From the NCBI RefSeq assembly GCF_001050375.1, contig NZ_KQ130500.1, positions 1 through 64,000 of the forward strand: a stretch of 64,000 nt of DNA, in the 5' to 3' direction. Each line of letters starts with the position of its first letter. Position 1 is the first letter of the stretch. Origin of the DNA: Catenovulum maritimum. GTDB taxonomy: Bacteria; Pseudomonadota; Gammaproteobacteria; Enterobacterales; Alteromonadaceae. The notes beneath the pieces are model-generated. The model was not told the origin of the DNA, made no database searches, and saw only the letters and a program-made list of their open reading frames with translations. Below are positions 17,126 to 27,046 of the stretch, one piece after another. Made by a program: the position numbers and the translations under genes.

Positions 17126-18031
17126 TTAAGCTTTGAGCAACTGTCTGCGTTCAAATTCGCGAATGCGATCTGTGCAGTGTTGTACTGTTTGTCGCGTTAG
17201 CACGCTGCGCTGGCCGTCTAATACTTGACCATTAAATTCTGCGGCTATTTTTTTCGCTGCATTGTGCATCATGTTAAACGCAGCTTGTGAGTCACCCGCA
17301 ACAGGTAAACTCAAGAATAATGAAACCCCTTGAGTGGTGAACTGCTCAATATTATCAATATCAAAAGTACCTGGGTTAAACATGTTTGCCAAACTAAACA
17401 AGACTTCACCTTCGCCTGATGGCGATTCATGACGGTGAAAAATATTAAATTCGCCGAATTTAAAGCCCAGTGTTAATAAAGTAGGTAATAATACCGCACC
17501 CGACATTTGCTGGCCTTCTGCAACCACTACATTCAAAATTAGAACTTCTTCGGGGTTAGACTGATTTTGTTCGCTCGATTTAGCCGTTTGTTCTACTTCT
17601 GCAGGCTCTGAAACCGAAGGTATTTCAGATTCAAGTGTTTCACGAGCGCTGATTTGATCAATAATCTCATCGCCAAAGTGATCATCCGCGTCGGGTAATT
17701 CCATTTGCAATTGGCTTCCTGCTAACTCAGGCTCTACTCTCACTTTTGGTTTTTCAACCTTCTCTTGTTTTAGATTATTGATACTTTGTTTAATCGAAAA
17801 CTTTTTATCATCTGAGGCTTGGTCTGAGCTGCTTTCCGCTTTTTTAGCTTTGGCTGTAACTACCCTAGGTTTAGAAATTACACCATCATCAGCTTCTGCG
17901 TCGGTATTAGTTGAATATTGCTCGGATTCAATCTGCTTATTTTTACGTATGGTGTATATGCCGTGAACGACAAGCGCAGCAATTGCTATAAAACCTAGCA
18001 CCATAAGGATTAAACGTAATTCTGATTCCAT
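17126..18031 (-). CDS. zipA: Cell division protein ZipA
   Basis: A 301-residue inner-membrane protein that tethers FtsZ to the membrane at the division site. It has the expected layout: one N-terminal membrane segment (~7-27), a charged linker (~30-160, rich in Lys/Glu/Ser/Gln), and a C-terminal FtsZ-binding domain (~165-297) with 'LILNVVVAEGQQMSGAVLLPTLLTLGFKFGEFNIFHRHE' and 'LFSLANMFNPGTFD'. It follows smc by 76 bp in the same direction, an arrangement common in gammaproteobacteria. Length and domain order are normal. Confidence 0.95.
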   Translation of the reverse strand: MESELRLILMVLGFIAIAALVVHGIYTIRKNKQIESEQYSTNTDAEADDGVISKPRVVTAKAKKAESSSDQASDDKKFSIKQSINNLKQEKVEKPKVRVEPELAGSQLQMELPDADDHFGDEIIDQISARETLESEIPSVSEPAEVEQTAKSSEQNQSNPEEVLILNVVVAEGQQMSGAVLLPTLLTLGFKFGEFNIFHRHESPSGEGEVLFSLANMFNPGTFDIDNIEQFTTQGVSLFLSLPVAGDSQAAFNMMHNAAKKIAAEFNGQVLDGQRSVLTRQTVQHCTDRIREFERRQLLKA

Positions 18032-18107
18032 TTTTAACCTTTTCTTTTAATTTTATTCACTAATTAACCTCAGCTCAGAATATATAAGCTGTACTTAGGG
18101 TAATAAT

Positions 18108-21100
18108 CTAATGCTGAGCTAATTCTATTGCTTTTTCGATATCGACTGCAACCATTCTTGATACTCCAGGCTCTTGCATTGTGACACCGACCAGTTGATT
18201 AGCCATTTCCATCGCTATTTTATTGTGTGATATATAAATAAATTGGACCGTACTCGACATTTCTCTAACTAGATTACAAAAGCGCGCAACATTGGCATCA
18301 TCCAAAGGGGCATCAACTTCATCTAACATGCAAAACGGCGCAGGATTCAACCTAAATATTGCAAACACTAACGATAATGCAGTTAATGCTTTTTCACCAC
18401 CAGATAATAGATGAATCGTACTATTTTTCTTACCCGGAGGTCTAGCCATTATGCTAACCCCAGTATCAAGTAAATCATTATCTGTCAGCTCGAGCCAAGC
18501 TGAACCTCCGCCAAATACTTTTGGAAAAAGTCGCTTTAAGTCTTGATTGATAGTTTCGTAGGTATCTTTAAACTTAGCTTTTGTTTCTTTATCTATTTTT
18601 CTAATCGCATCTTCTAAGGTTTCAATCGCTGAAACAAGATCTTGTTTTTGTGCGTCTAAATATTCTTTACGCTGCAATTGATGTTCATATTCATCAATCG
18701 CCGCCAAGTTAATTGCGCCTAATTTCGCAATTTTAATGCTCAACTTATCTAAATTATGCTGCCAAGTTTTCTGCTCTGCTTGTACTGGCATCTGCTGTAA
18801 CAACATATCCAAGTTCACATTCAGTTCATTTAAATTTTCTAAAATACCTTTGGCTTTGACTTTAAAACCCTGTTGTTCAATTTGAAATTGGCTAATTGAG
18901 TCTTGCAGCTTTTGCCTCTGGCCAAAGTGACTGTGTTGGCCTTGCTCTAAATTAGCTAAACTGAGTTGGACGGTTTTTATTTTCTCAAGCAGTCGAACTT
19001 TGGTGTCTTCTAGCTCTGTTTTTTGTCCTAACTTTTGCTGAAGCGTTAAGGCTAAGCTTTGATTTGGCTGGGTTACTTCATTTAACGCTTGATTAGTTTG
19101 AGTTTGCTTTGTTTCTAGCTCAATTAGTCTCGTTTGATTCGTTGCCAAATTTGATTTGATGCTTTCAATTTGGTGCTTTGTGGTTTCAAATTGGATCTGA
19201 AGCTGATGCAGAGTATGCTTAACCTGGTTTTGCGATGCGCGCAGGTGCTTTTGTTTTTCGTATAAGCTGTGCTTATTATTTTCGGATAATGCTTTAACGT
19301 CGGCTAACTCAGCTAGCTTGATTGTGTATTCTTCGCTTTGGTCTTCTAGTATTTCTAGCTGCTGGGCTTTATCTTCAAGTCTTGATGTCAGCTGAGCGGT
19401 TTCAGTGTCATTGGCTTGAATTTGTGTTTGCTGATAACGCATTTGTTTATTAGCTAACTCTAATTCATCAGCCAATTTATCTAATTTTTGCTGCGAAATG
19501 ACGAATGCGTTTTGCTGCTTCTGGCTGAGCTGATGCGTTTTCTCATGTTGAGCTTTTGCTTGTAAAAATTGAGTTTCCGCCAATTCTAATGCCGCCACTA
19601 TTTCCCGAGCTTGGTTTTGCGCTTTGTCTAGTTTAGATTTATTCACTAACACTGCATTATCTTGCTTAGCTGGGAAATAAGACCAAACCTGACTGCGCCA
19701 ATGGCCATTTTGTTCAATCATAGAATCGAATATATCAGGGTTAGAGTTTTGCGCTTCTGTCGTTATTTCAATTCGATTTAATAACTGGATGATAGCAGCT
19801 GGCGCATCCACTTTTTCCGCTAAGCTATTTGCAACTTTATCGACAGGTGTTTGGCTCTTACCTTGATTGAACAAAGTGAGCTCAAAATCAGGCATACTCA
19901 GCTGTAACCCAATTGCTTGGTTTATCACATAAGCTGCAGGCCATTGCTTTAAAACCGTGTTAACGGCAAGTTCCCAACCTGCTTGTATTTTGATATCGTC
20001 ATATAAATTTTTATATTCAGCTATCTGATTTTGTTGAAACCAAGTTTGCAGTTTAGTGTCATCTAATTGAGTTTGGTTTTCTATTAGCGTTTGTAAGCTA
20101 GTTATTCTGGCATGACAGTTTTGTAAATCTGCTCTAAGTCCATCTCTGGTTTGCTCTCTTTCACACCATGCTTGATAATCAACTTGTAGTTGATTTTTCG
20201 TCGATGCAACATGTTTCTGTAACTCTTCGCATCGAGTCTTCTCCTGACTCGATTTCGCTGTAATTTGTTGAATATCGCCACTGTATTTAACCTGTCTAAG
20301 CTCTATGCCTTGTTGCTTTAATTGATGAAGTTTTTGGGTATCTTGCGTAATGCTTTGCCGACAGTTTTCTGCCTGTAATTGTATGTTTTGCTGCTGGTTT
20401 TTAGTTTGATAATATTGTTGTGAGTTTGATTCAAAGGCTTCACTTGCTTGATTAAACTCAATCTCACCTTGTTCGAGTTGCTGTTCTACCTCGTCTAACT
20501 GCAAGCTAATTTGTTCTATTTCAGGGGTAATGCGACTCAACTTGTCAGTTTGTTCGGTATTTTGCTGTGTTTGTTGTTTAACCTGTGCTGTTAATTCAGT
20601 CAGGCTCTGATTCAACTTATCGAGTTCTAGATTTAGCTTAGTTTTTTCTACTTTTTGAAAAATCAGCTGTTGCTCAATTTTGGTAATTTCTTGCGCTAGT
20701 TTAAATTGGCTTTGATTAACCTGTTCTTGTTCAGTCGTTAACTCAGCTAAAGTTTGTTTATATTCTGTTTGTAATCTTTCATCGACGGATTGCTCACTAA
20801 TCAGTTTATCTAAATTGAGCTGCTGCTGCTTGATTTGCTTGTCCAAAGTATCAACGACACTTTGGTATTCAGACCAATTAAGTGCTAACAGTTCTGCTTT
20901 AAATTGCCTTTCATCAGCCCTGAGCGCTTTATATTTTTTTGCTGATTCAGCTTGGCGTTTCAAATTATCGATTTGGTTCGCTAACTCTGCGATGAGATCA
21001 TCGAGCCTTTCTAAATTTTCACGTGTATGCCGAATTCGGATTTCGGTTTCTCGGCGACGTTCTTTGTATTTTGAGATACCCGCGGCTTCTTCAATAAACA

Positions 21101-21584
21101 ACCTGAGCTCATGTGGCTTAGATTCGATTAGCTTAGAGATCATGCCTTGCTCAATAATAGCGTATGACCTTGGGCCTAACCCTGTGCCTAAAAATAATTC
21201 AGTAATGTCTTTTTTGCGACATTTATTATTATTGAGTAAATAGTGTGAAGTACCGTCTTTATTAACCGTTCGCTTTATCGATATTTCGTTATAACTAGTA
21301 AATTCACCACTAATGCGGCCTGAAGTGTTATCAAATACCAATTCGATGCTAGCTTGAGAAACAGGTTTACGCGCAGAAGAGCCATTAAAAATGACATCTG
21401 TCATAGCATCGCCGCGTAAATTTTTTGCTGAACTTTCGCCTAATACCCAGCGCACTGCATCTATAATATTAGATTTTCCACAACCATTTGGGCCAACAAT
21501 AGACGTCATTTGTCCTGGGAATGGAACCGTCGTTGGGTCAACAAATGACTTAAAGCCAGCTAATTTTATTTGCTTTAATCGCAT
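18108..21584 (-). CDS. smc: Chromosome segregation protein SMC
   Basis: A full-length 1158-residue SMC ATPase that organises and segregates the chromosome. The N-terminal Walker A is 'GPNGCGKSNIIDAVRWVLGESSAKNLRG' (from ~30). Long coiled coils run over ~170-500 and ~660-1000 (very Gln/Leu/Glu-rich) around a hinge at ~510-650. The C-terminal head holds the signature 'HLLSGGEKALTALSLVFAIF' and Walker B 'PFCMLDEVDAPLDDANV'. The organism therefore uses SMC rather than the MukBEF system of enterobacteria and vibrios. scpA and scpB are not in the window. It is divergent from cysZ and begins the smc-zipA-DUF2164 unit. Confidence 0.96.
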   Translation of the reverse strand: MRLKQIKLAGFKSFVDPTTVPFPGQMTSIVGPNGCGKSNIIDAVRWVLGESSAKNLRGDAMTDVIFNGSSARKPVSQASIELVFDNTSGRISGEFTSYNEISIKRTVNKDGTSHYLLNNNKCRKKDITELFLGTGLGPRSYAIIEQGMISKLIESKPHELRLFIEEAAGISKYKERRRETEIRIRHTRENLERLDDLIAELANQIDNLKRQAESAKKYKALRADERQFKAELLALNWSEYQSVVDTLDKQIKQQQLNLDKLISEQSVDERLQTEYKQTLAELTTEQEQVNQSQFKLAQEITKIEQQLIFQKVEKTKLNLELDKLNQSLTELTAQVKQQTQQNTEQTDKLSRITPEIEQISLQLDEVEQQLEQGEIEFNQASEAFESNSQQYYQTKNQQQNIQLQAENCRQSITQDTQKLHQLKQQGIELRQVKYSGDIQQITAKSSQEKTRCEELQKHVASTKNQLQVDYQAWCEREQTRDGLRADLQNCHARITSLQTLIENQTQLDDTKLQTWFQQNQIAEYKNLYDDIKIQAGWELAVNTVLKQWPAAYVINQAIGLQLSMPDFELTLFNQGKSQTPVDKVANSLAEKVDAPAAIIQLLNRIEITTEAQNSNPDIFDSMIEQNGHWRSQVWSYFPAKQDNAVLVNKSKLDKAQNQAREIVAALELAETQFLQAKAQHEKTHQLSQKQQNAFVISQQKLDKLADELELANKQMRYQQTQIQANDTETAQLTSRLEDKAQQLEILEDQSEEYTIKLAELADVKALSENNKHSLYEKQKHLRASQNQVKHTLHQLQIQFETTKHQIESIKSNLATNQTRLIELETKQTQTNQALNEVTQPNQSLALTLQQKLGQKTELEDTKVRLLEKIKTVQLSLANLEQGQHSHFGQRQKLQDSISQFQIEQQGFKVKAKGILENLNELNVNLDMLLQQMPVQAEQKTWQHNLDKLSIKIAKLGAINLAAIDEYEHQLQRKEYLDAQKQDLVSAIETLEDAIRKIDKETKAKFKDTYETINQDLKRLFPKVFGGGSAWLELTDNDLLDTGVSIMARPPGKKNSTIHLLSGGEKALTALSLVFAIFRLNPAPFCMLDEVDAPLDDANVARFCNLVREMSSTVQFIYISHNKIAMEMANQLVGVTMQEPGVSRMVAVDIEKAIELAQH

Positions 21585-21710
21585 TAAACAGTATGGTTGG
21601 GTACTTCAAGAAAATAGTAGACGCAACATACCAAAACAAGCGCCTAAGAACAAACGACTTCATAGATTTGTCGCATATTTTAGCGATTTTAAACAAATAA
21701 GATTTTTTTC

Positions 21711-22427
21711 ATGGGTATAGAGTATTTATTTAGAGGTTTTGGCCTTTTAAACCAAAAAGGCATACGCAAGTATGTTTACCTACCAATTTTACTAAATGTT
21801 ATTTTGCTCAGTGTCAGTTTTTACTGGCTCTATCAGGAATTAAGTGGGCTAAAAGCATTTTTAGAAGGTTTTTTTCCAAGCTACCTATCTTGGCTTGCTG
21901 ACATTTTATTTCCTTTATCTTTAATTGGTGTGATGTTTTTCTTTTCGTTGGTTTTTACCAGCATTAATAATTTTATTGCTGCACCATTTAATGGCCTACT
22001 CGCGAGTAAAATAGAACAGATGCATTTGTCTGAAGCTGAACAGGCAAAAATCCCTCAATTTAAATTATCCGAAGAAGTTGGCAGAGCCTTAACTCGTGAG
22101 TGGCAAAAAATGGTTTATTACATTCCACGAGCCTTATTCTTTTTTGTCTTATTTATGACGATTCCAATTGTCGGCCAGTTGCTCTGGCTTGGCTTTATCG
22201 CTTGGATGATGGCGGTTCAGTATTGTGATTATAGTTACGATAACAACGGTATCAGTTTTATTGAGATGAAAAACGAATTGTGGCGACACAAAGCCGATTG
22301 CTTTAGTTTTGGTTTTATCGTCAGTTTTTTAACTATGTTACCAATAATCAACTTAATCATAGCACCTGCTGCGGTTTGTGGTTCGAGTTTACTTTGGGTC
22401 GAAAAACATAGACAGAGTTATTTTTAA
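21711..22427 (+). CDS. cysZ: Sulfate transporter CysZ
   Basis: A 238-residue inner-membrane protein of the CysZ/EI24 family. Hydrophobic segments lie near residues 20-45, 60-85, 140-175 and 205-230. 'NNFIAAPFNGLLASKIE' and 'LWLGFIAWMMAVQYCDYSYDNNG' are characteristic. CysZ takes up sulfate for cysteine synthesis. It is divergent from smc with 126 bp between, a placement also seen in other gammaproteobacteria where cysZ neighbours zipA. The gene is complete and of normal length. Confidence 0.92.
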   Translation: MGIEYLFRGFGLLNQKGIRKYVYLPILLNVILLSVSFYWLYQELSGLKAFLEGFFPSYLSWLADILFPLSLIGVMFFFSLVFTSINNFIAAPFNGLLASKIEQMHLSEAEQAKIPQFKLSEEVGRALTREWQKMVYYIPRALFFFVLFMTIPIVGQLLWLGFIAWMMAVQYCDYSYDNNGISFIEMKNELWRHKADCFSFGFIVSFLTMLPIINLIIAPAAVCGSSLLWVEKHRQSYF

Positions 22428-22611
22428 CAAAAATAACTCTAAATAAAGTAGGAATTTTAAATTTAAATCAATTTTAATCACTTTATATCAGGAAATGACG
22501 AATTAAAGCTTGTAATGAGAGCTTAAATTGTATAAAAATAGTTCAGCTTAATATTATTGTCATAATCATTAGGTTAAATGGAGAGAAATCTTAATACAAA
22601 AGGAGGCCAAA

Positions 22612-22746
22612 ATGGCTGTACAAAGAAGAAGGTTGAATAGCACAAGCTGTCGTAGAAAACATTTATTAAAGAAAATTCATAATAAAGTAATCGGTCGACG
22701 TAAAAACTTTGCTAACCAACAAATGGAAGAAACAGTAACATTTTAG
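22612..22746 (+). CDS. Small highly basic protein (44 residues), uncharacterised
   Basis: A short gene with a very strong ribosome-binding site (AAGGAGG, six bases before the ATG). It encodes 44 residues beginning MAVQRRRLNS and ending MEETVTF. It has seven Arg, five Lys and two His against two Glu, so a net charge near +10, which suggests binding to nucleic acid or the ribosome. It has no membrane segment. The first residues recall the start of ribosomal protein L32, but the rest does not match it, nor does it match Rmf, Sra or ArfA as I know them. It sits alone between cysZ and tadA, 184 bp after cysZ. The evidence for coding is the Shine-Dalgarno sequence and composition only. Confidence 0.6.
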   Translation: MAVQRRRLNSTSCRRKHLLKKIHNKVIGRRKNFANQQMEETVTF

Positions 22747-22808
22747 GTTACTTGGTTTCTTCACCCTTTCCCCGTTTCAAATCTAGTTAAACACCACAAG
22801 TAAACTCT

Positions 22809-23300
22809 TTAACTATCTTGCTTTTTAGATTTTTTCAACGCTTTAATTTCTGCTCTTCTGCGTTTGAAGAAATTTGAGATAATTGCACCGCAATCGTCAG
22901 CTAGCACACCAGAGACCAATTCAAGTTGATGATTTAACTGTGGGTGTTGGATTAAATTCATAATCGAGCCGCACGAGCCAGTCTTAAGGTCGTCAGCACC
23001 ATATATCACACTATCTAACCGACTATGTACTAAAGCACCAGCACACATAGAGCACGGCTCAAGCGTGACGTATAAGCGGCAACCGACTAAACGATAATTC
23101 TGTAAAAATTGCCCTGCCCGCTGAATCACTTTGATTTCGGCATGACCTGTCGCATCATGCTGAGTAATAGATTGATTATAGGCACTGGCGATTACAGTAT
23201 CGTCTTTCACTATAATTGCACCTACTGGAATTTCATTTTCTGCTTCTGCCAAAGCCGCTTGTTCCAGTGCAAGCCTCATCCAATATTCATGGTCTTTCAT
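22809..23300 (-). CDS. tadA: tRNA-specific adenosine deaminase TadA
   Basis: A 163-residue zinc deaminase that converts A34 to inosine in the anticodon of tRNA-Arg(ACG). Zinc and catalytic residues are His53 and Glu55 (GHAEIKVI) and PCSMC with Cys83 and Cys86. 'MRLALEQAALAEAENEIPVGAIIV' at the start is typical. The length is normal and the gene should be essential. It lies 25 bp after the recJ stop, so the order dsbC-recJ-tadA may form one transcript. Confidence 0.95.
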   Translation of the reverse strand: MKDHEYWMRLALEQAALAEAENEIPVGAIIVKDDTVIASAYNQSITQHDATGHAEIKVIQRAGQFLQNYRLVGCRLYVTLEPCSMCAGALVHSRLDSVIYGADDLKTGSCGSIMNLIQHPQLNHQLELVSGVLADDCGAIISNFFKRRRAEIKALKKSKKQDS

Positions 23301-23325
23301 GATCTAAGTTCAATGTAAGTAAGCG

Positions 23326-25029
23326 TTAACTAGCAGTATGTATCATTAATTGCACAGAGGTTTTACCTCTAAAAGTATTTGTATCTAAACTAAAAGCCGC
23401 GTGCATAGTTTGGCTTTTACCTAGCTGCCACAAATCAGGATTATAGTTAAACCAAATAGCATCAAACACTTCACCACTGGCATGCTGAAGTACTAATTTT
23501 AAATGTTTGTCTTTTAGCAGCCTTTCTTGCGCGACTTTAAATTCATCATCGAAAATAGGGGCTTCAAAACATTGACCCCAAGGCATGGCTTGCTTTAATA
23601 AATTCGCAATTTCTATACTATATTCGTCAGCTTGTAATGCGCCATCAGTTAACACTTTATTCGTTAAAGCGTCAGCTTGTATCAGTTTCTCAACCGTATT
23701 ATCAAATATTTGTTTAAACCTATCTAAATTAGATTTATGTATACTTAAACCAGCTGCCATCGCATGGCCACCAAATTTAATGATTAAATCTGGATTTTGC
23801 GTGTGCATTTGCTCTAACGCATCACGGATGTGAAAACCTTTGATAGAGCGACACGAGCCTTTTAAAATATCGTCGTTATCTTCAGCAAAAATGACAGTTG
23901 GGCGGTGAAACCTTTCTTTAATTCGTCCAGCTAAGATACCAATAACACCTTGATGCCAATCGTCTTTATATAAGCATATGCCAAAAGGTATTTGCTTAAA
24001 GCTAAGTGATTCCATTTCGGCAACCGCTTCTACCTGCATACTATGTTCTATCTCTCGACGTTCTCGATTTAAGCCATCCAACCGAGCCGCTAATCGCATT
24101 GCCTCTGAGTAATTTTCAGCCATTAAACAGCTTATACCAACTGTCATATCATCAAGCCGGCCAGCCGCGTTTAATCTAGGTCCAAGCGCAAAGGCAAGAT
24201 CGGAAGAAACTAAAGCTCGATGCGATTTTTCCGCAACATCTAATAAAGCCTTAATACCAGGACGACAAACCCCTTTTCGAATGCGATTAATGCCTTGTTG
24301 AACCAAAATTCGATTCACATTATCCAAAGCGACAACATCAGCAACCGTGCCTAATGCCACTAAATCCAATAGCTCAGCAACATTAGGTATCGCTAATTTT
24401 GCTTGCGCAAAATAGTCAATGTCGCGGCAAAACTTCCTAAGTGCAAGGATTAAATAGAATGCAACACCAACGCCAGCTATGTTCTTGCTTGGAAAATCAC
24501 AGCCATTTTGGTTAGGATTGACAATGGCATCTGCTTTTGGCGTAACGTTACCGGGTAAATGATGATCGGTAATAATCACTTCCAAACCTAAAGACTTAGC
24601 GCGATTTACGCCATCAATACAGGCGATACCGTTATCAACTGTAACTAATACCTCTGCTCCATATTCAACCGCCATATCAACCAAGGGAACAGACAAGCCA
24701 TAACCAAAATCAAATCGATTCGGTACTAGATAATCAAGATTTTTCGCACCAAAGCTTTTTAAAGCCGTCAACATTAAAGCCGTGCTGGTCGCACCATCGG
24801 CATCAAAATCACCAATAATAAAAATTTTCTTATTTTGAATAATAGCACTATGCAACAGCTCAACCGCTTCGGGTAAGCCTTTTAAACTTGGCTCAGGTAA
24901 GCCAGCTACAGAGAGATTTAAATCATCTGGTTGGGAAATACCGCGGTTAACTAAAACACGTTTTAAAACTGGGTGAAGGGTGTCAGGCAAAACGCCTGAC
25001 TGCTCAATCAGGCGTCGCTCAATTTGCAT
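23326..25029 (-). CDS. recJ: Single-stranded-DNA-specific exonuclease RecJ
   Basis: A 567-residue DHH-family 5'-3' exonuclease used in recombination and mismatch repair. Metal-binding motifs are GDFDADG (Asp74, Asp76, Asp78) and DHH at residues 155-157 (ITDHHLPG). The DHHA1 part contains 'KFGGHAMAAGLSI', and the C-terminal OB-like region follows. It begins 1 bp after dsbC ends, the same dsbC-recJ coupling known from E. coli. Length and motifs are normal. Confidence 0.96.
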   Translation of the reverse strand: MQIERRLIEQSGVLPDTLHPVLKRVLVNRGISQPDDLNLSVAGLPEPSLKGLPEAVELLHSAIIQNKKIFIIGDFDADGATSTALMLTALKSFGAKNLDYLVPNRFDFGYGLSVPLVDMAVEYGAEVLVTVDNGIACIDGVNRAKSLGLEVIITDHHLPGNVTPKADAIVNPNQNGCDFPSKNIAGVGVAFYLILALRKFCRDIDYFAQAKLAIPNVAELLDLVALGTVADVVALDNVNRILVQQGINRIRKGVCRPGIKALLDVAEKSHRALVSSDLAFALGPRLNAAGRLDDMTVGISCLMAENYSEAMRLAARLDGLNRERREIEHSMQVEAVAEMESLSFKQIPFGICLYKDDWHQGVIGILAGRIKERFHRPTVIFAEDNDDILKGSCRSIKGFHIRDALEQMHTQNPDLIIKFGGHAMAAGLSIHKSNLDRFKQIFDNTVEKLIQADALTNKVLTDGALQADEYSIEIANLLKQAMPWGQCFEAPIFDDEFKVAQERLLKDKHLKLVLQHASGEVFDAIWFNYNPDLWQLGKSQTMHAAFSLDTNTFRGKTSVQLMIHTAS

Positions 25030-25030
25030 A

Positions 25031-25741
25031 TTAAACGCCTTGTAATGCTGACAACATATCTGCAGGCGGTCTATAGCCAGGAATTAGCACGCCATTTTCT
25101 AACATAATGGCTGGTGTACCTGTTACCCCAGATTGGGCACCAAATTCGTATTGCTCTTTAATATCATTAGCACAAGTTTTTGCCGTTAAACGACCACCAG
25201 CTTTACCTGTATCCATTGCTTTTTTCGGGCTATCAGCACACCAGATACTCACCATATCATTATAAGATTGGCTAGCAATACCACCTCGAGGGAAAGCTAA
25301 ATAACGAACTGTGATACCTAAATCGTTATAACCCTGCATTTCATTATGCAATTTACGACAGTAGCCACAAGTAATATCGGTAAATACATTGATTACGTAT
25401 TTTTCATTCTTCGCTTTGTATTCAATCGTCGAGCCGCTGAATTTATCTAAGTCTTCTTTTCTGTGTTTGGCTAACACTAACTCTGACTCATTCACTAAGC
25501 CTTTCTTTAAATTAAATAAGCTGCCATGAAATAAATACTCACCATCTTCACTGACATAAAATAATCCTTTACTCGTCATGACTTGCAACATGTTGTTAAT
25601 CGGAGAAGCTTCAATCGACTTAACACTCAGTCCCATCATATCTAGTTGGGCTTTAATCGCCGTATGATTTTTATCCGCTGCGAAAAGATTCAGACTTAAT
25701 ACTGAACTACATAAAATGAATAGTTTTAACTTATTTAACAT
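25031..25741 (-). CDS. dsbC: Thiol:disulfide interchange protein DsbC
   Basis: A 236-residue periplasmic disulfide isomerase. The signal peptide covers ~1-21, followed by an N-terminal dimerisation domain (~22-85). The thioredoxin-like domain has the active-site CGYC at Cys125-Cys128, and the cis-Pro loop is 'SGVTGTPAIML'. It reshuffles wrong disulfides in exported proteins, which fits an organism that secretes many enzymes. It is the first gene ahead of recJ. Confidence 0.95.
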   Translation of the reverse strand: MLNKLKLFILCSSVLSLNLFAADKNHTAIKAQLDMMGLSVKSIEASPINNMLQVMTSKGLFYVSEDGEYLFHGSLFNLKKGLVNESELVLAKHRKEDLDKFSGSTIEYKAKNEKYVINVFTDITCGYCRKLHNEMQGYNDLGITVRYLAFPRGGIASQSYNDMVSIWCADSPKKAMDTGKAGGRLTAKTCANDIKEQYEFGAQSGVTGTPAIMLENGVLIPGYRPPADMLSALQGV

Positions 25742-26002
25742 ATTACTTTATCTCAATAATTATGGATGCTTTGTTGTCTGAATATAGACCGACCTTAAGT
25801 CATAAAAGTTACAGGTTAAGAAAAGTGATTGCAATCTTAAACTGTATTTATGCGCTTATATAATGGAAAAATAACCCTATACCCCAGCTGCTTGAAACAC
25901 CCTGTGGCTAAAATACAAACAAGTTTATTTAAACTCAGAGCTAGAAAAATTAAACCTAACTAGGTATCATTCTCATATTGTCAACAGTCAACAAGATATT
26001 GT

Positions 26003-27046
26003 ATGTTTGTTTCTACATGGAAGAATGTAACACCTAAAATATTTAATCAAGAAATCATTCCATTGCACGAACCTGCCATCATAAAAGGCGGAATAAAAAA
26101 TTGGCCACTTTGGCAGCATGCTAATAAAAGCCAAGATGATTTAATTAAGTATCTAGATAAGCGCCTAAATTCGAATACAAAAACAGTCGCAACCTTTGAA
26201 GCAAACTGTAACGAAAATGGAAGGTACTTTTTTGGCAATGCACAAAACGACACCAATTTTATAAAAATTCAAGAGCCTTTACGTGAAGCCTTACAAAGGA
26301 TTTTACTTAACGGAAAAGATATAAAAACAGATAAAACTGCTTATGTCGGTGGTGAATTAATTAAACCGCATTTCCCTTCATTTGATTTGGATCATCCTCT
26401 CGAATTTTTATTAAACAACTCGGAGATGGAACCTCGAATCTGGGTTGGGAATTCAGCGACCATTTCCACACACTTAGATTTAACAGACAACATTGCTTGT
26501 GTTGTTTCAGGTAAGCGAACTTTTACTTTTTTCCCAATAGAACAAATCGAAAATTTATACCCAGCCCCTTTCAACCAAACGATTGCGGGTGCACCTATGA
26601 GTTTAGTCGATATAGATAACCCAGACTTTGAGAAGCACCCTAAATATAAAGAGGCGCTTAAACACGCAAAAATAGCAGAGTTAGAAGCTGGCGACGCGTT
26701 ATTTGTACCTAACCTTTGGTGGCATAATGTCAGGTCTCAGGGCGATTTTTGTTTAATGATTAATTATTTTTGGAACGCCAATCCTAATAAACTAGAGTGT
26801 CCTTTAAACTCGCTACTACATGGCCTTTATACAATATCTCACTTGCCAGCTAAAGAAAGGCAACAATGGCAATCCCTCTTCAATTATTTTGTTTTTAAAG
26901 AACAAGGTGAACCTATGGGGCATGTTGAAGATAAAGGTATTTTTAGTGAAATAACGCCTGATCACGCTTACGATCTTAGAGATTTAATGATGTGTAACAT
27001 GGGATTTAAGTTAGATGGTGTCATGAGAGGAAAATATTCTAAATAG
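26003..27046 (+). CDS. Cupin-like (cupin_8/JmjC-type) Fe(II)/2-oxoglutarate oxygenase
   Basis: A 347-residue cytosolic protein of the cupin_8 (JmjC-like) group. The iron triad is visible as His157-x-Asp159 (STHLDLTDNIACVV) and His241 (NLWWHNVRS). 'SGKRTFTFFP' is the typical strand after the first motif. Members of this group are often hydroxylases of unknown substrate. In many TonB-rich marine and freshwater bacteria they lie next to SapC-like and tryptophan-halogenase-like genes; those partners occur here about 30 kb away (56350-58638). It stands alone upstream of the FadR-family gene, in the same orientation with a 362-bp gap. Confidence 0.85.
   Translation: MFVSTWKNVTPKIFNQEIIPLHEPAIIKGGIKNWPLWQHANKSQDDLIKYLDKRLNSNTKTVATFEANCNENGRYFFGNAQNDTNFIKIQEPLREALQRILLNGKDIKTDKTAYVGGELIKPHFPSFDLDHPLEFLLNNSEMEPRIWVGNSATISTHLDLTDNIACVVSGKRTFTFFPIEQIENLYPAPFNQTIAGAPMSLVDIDNPDFEKHPKYKEALKHAKIAELEAGDALFVPNLWWHNVRSQGDFCLMINYFWNANPNKLECPLNSLLHGLYTISHLPAKERQQWQSLFNYFVFKEQGEPMGHVEDKGIFSEITPDHAYDLRDLMMCNMGFKLDGVMRGKYSK

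Noticed and set aside
22612-22746. Ribosomal protein L32 (rpmF) for the small basic gene
   Set aside because: Only the first four residues (MAVQ) resemble L32. The remaining sequence and the context do not.
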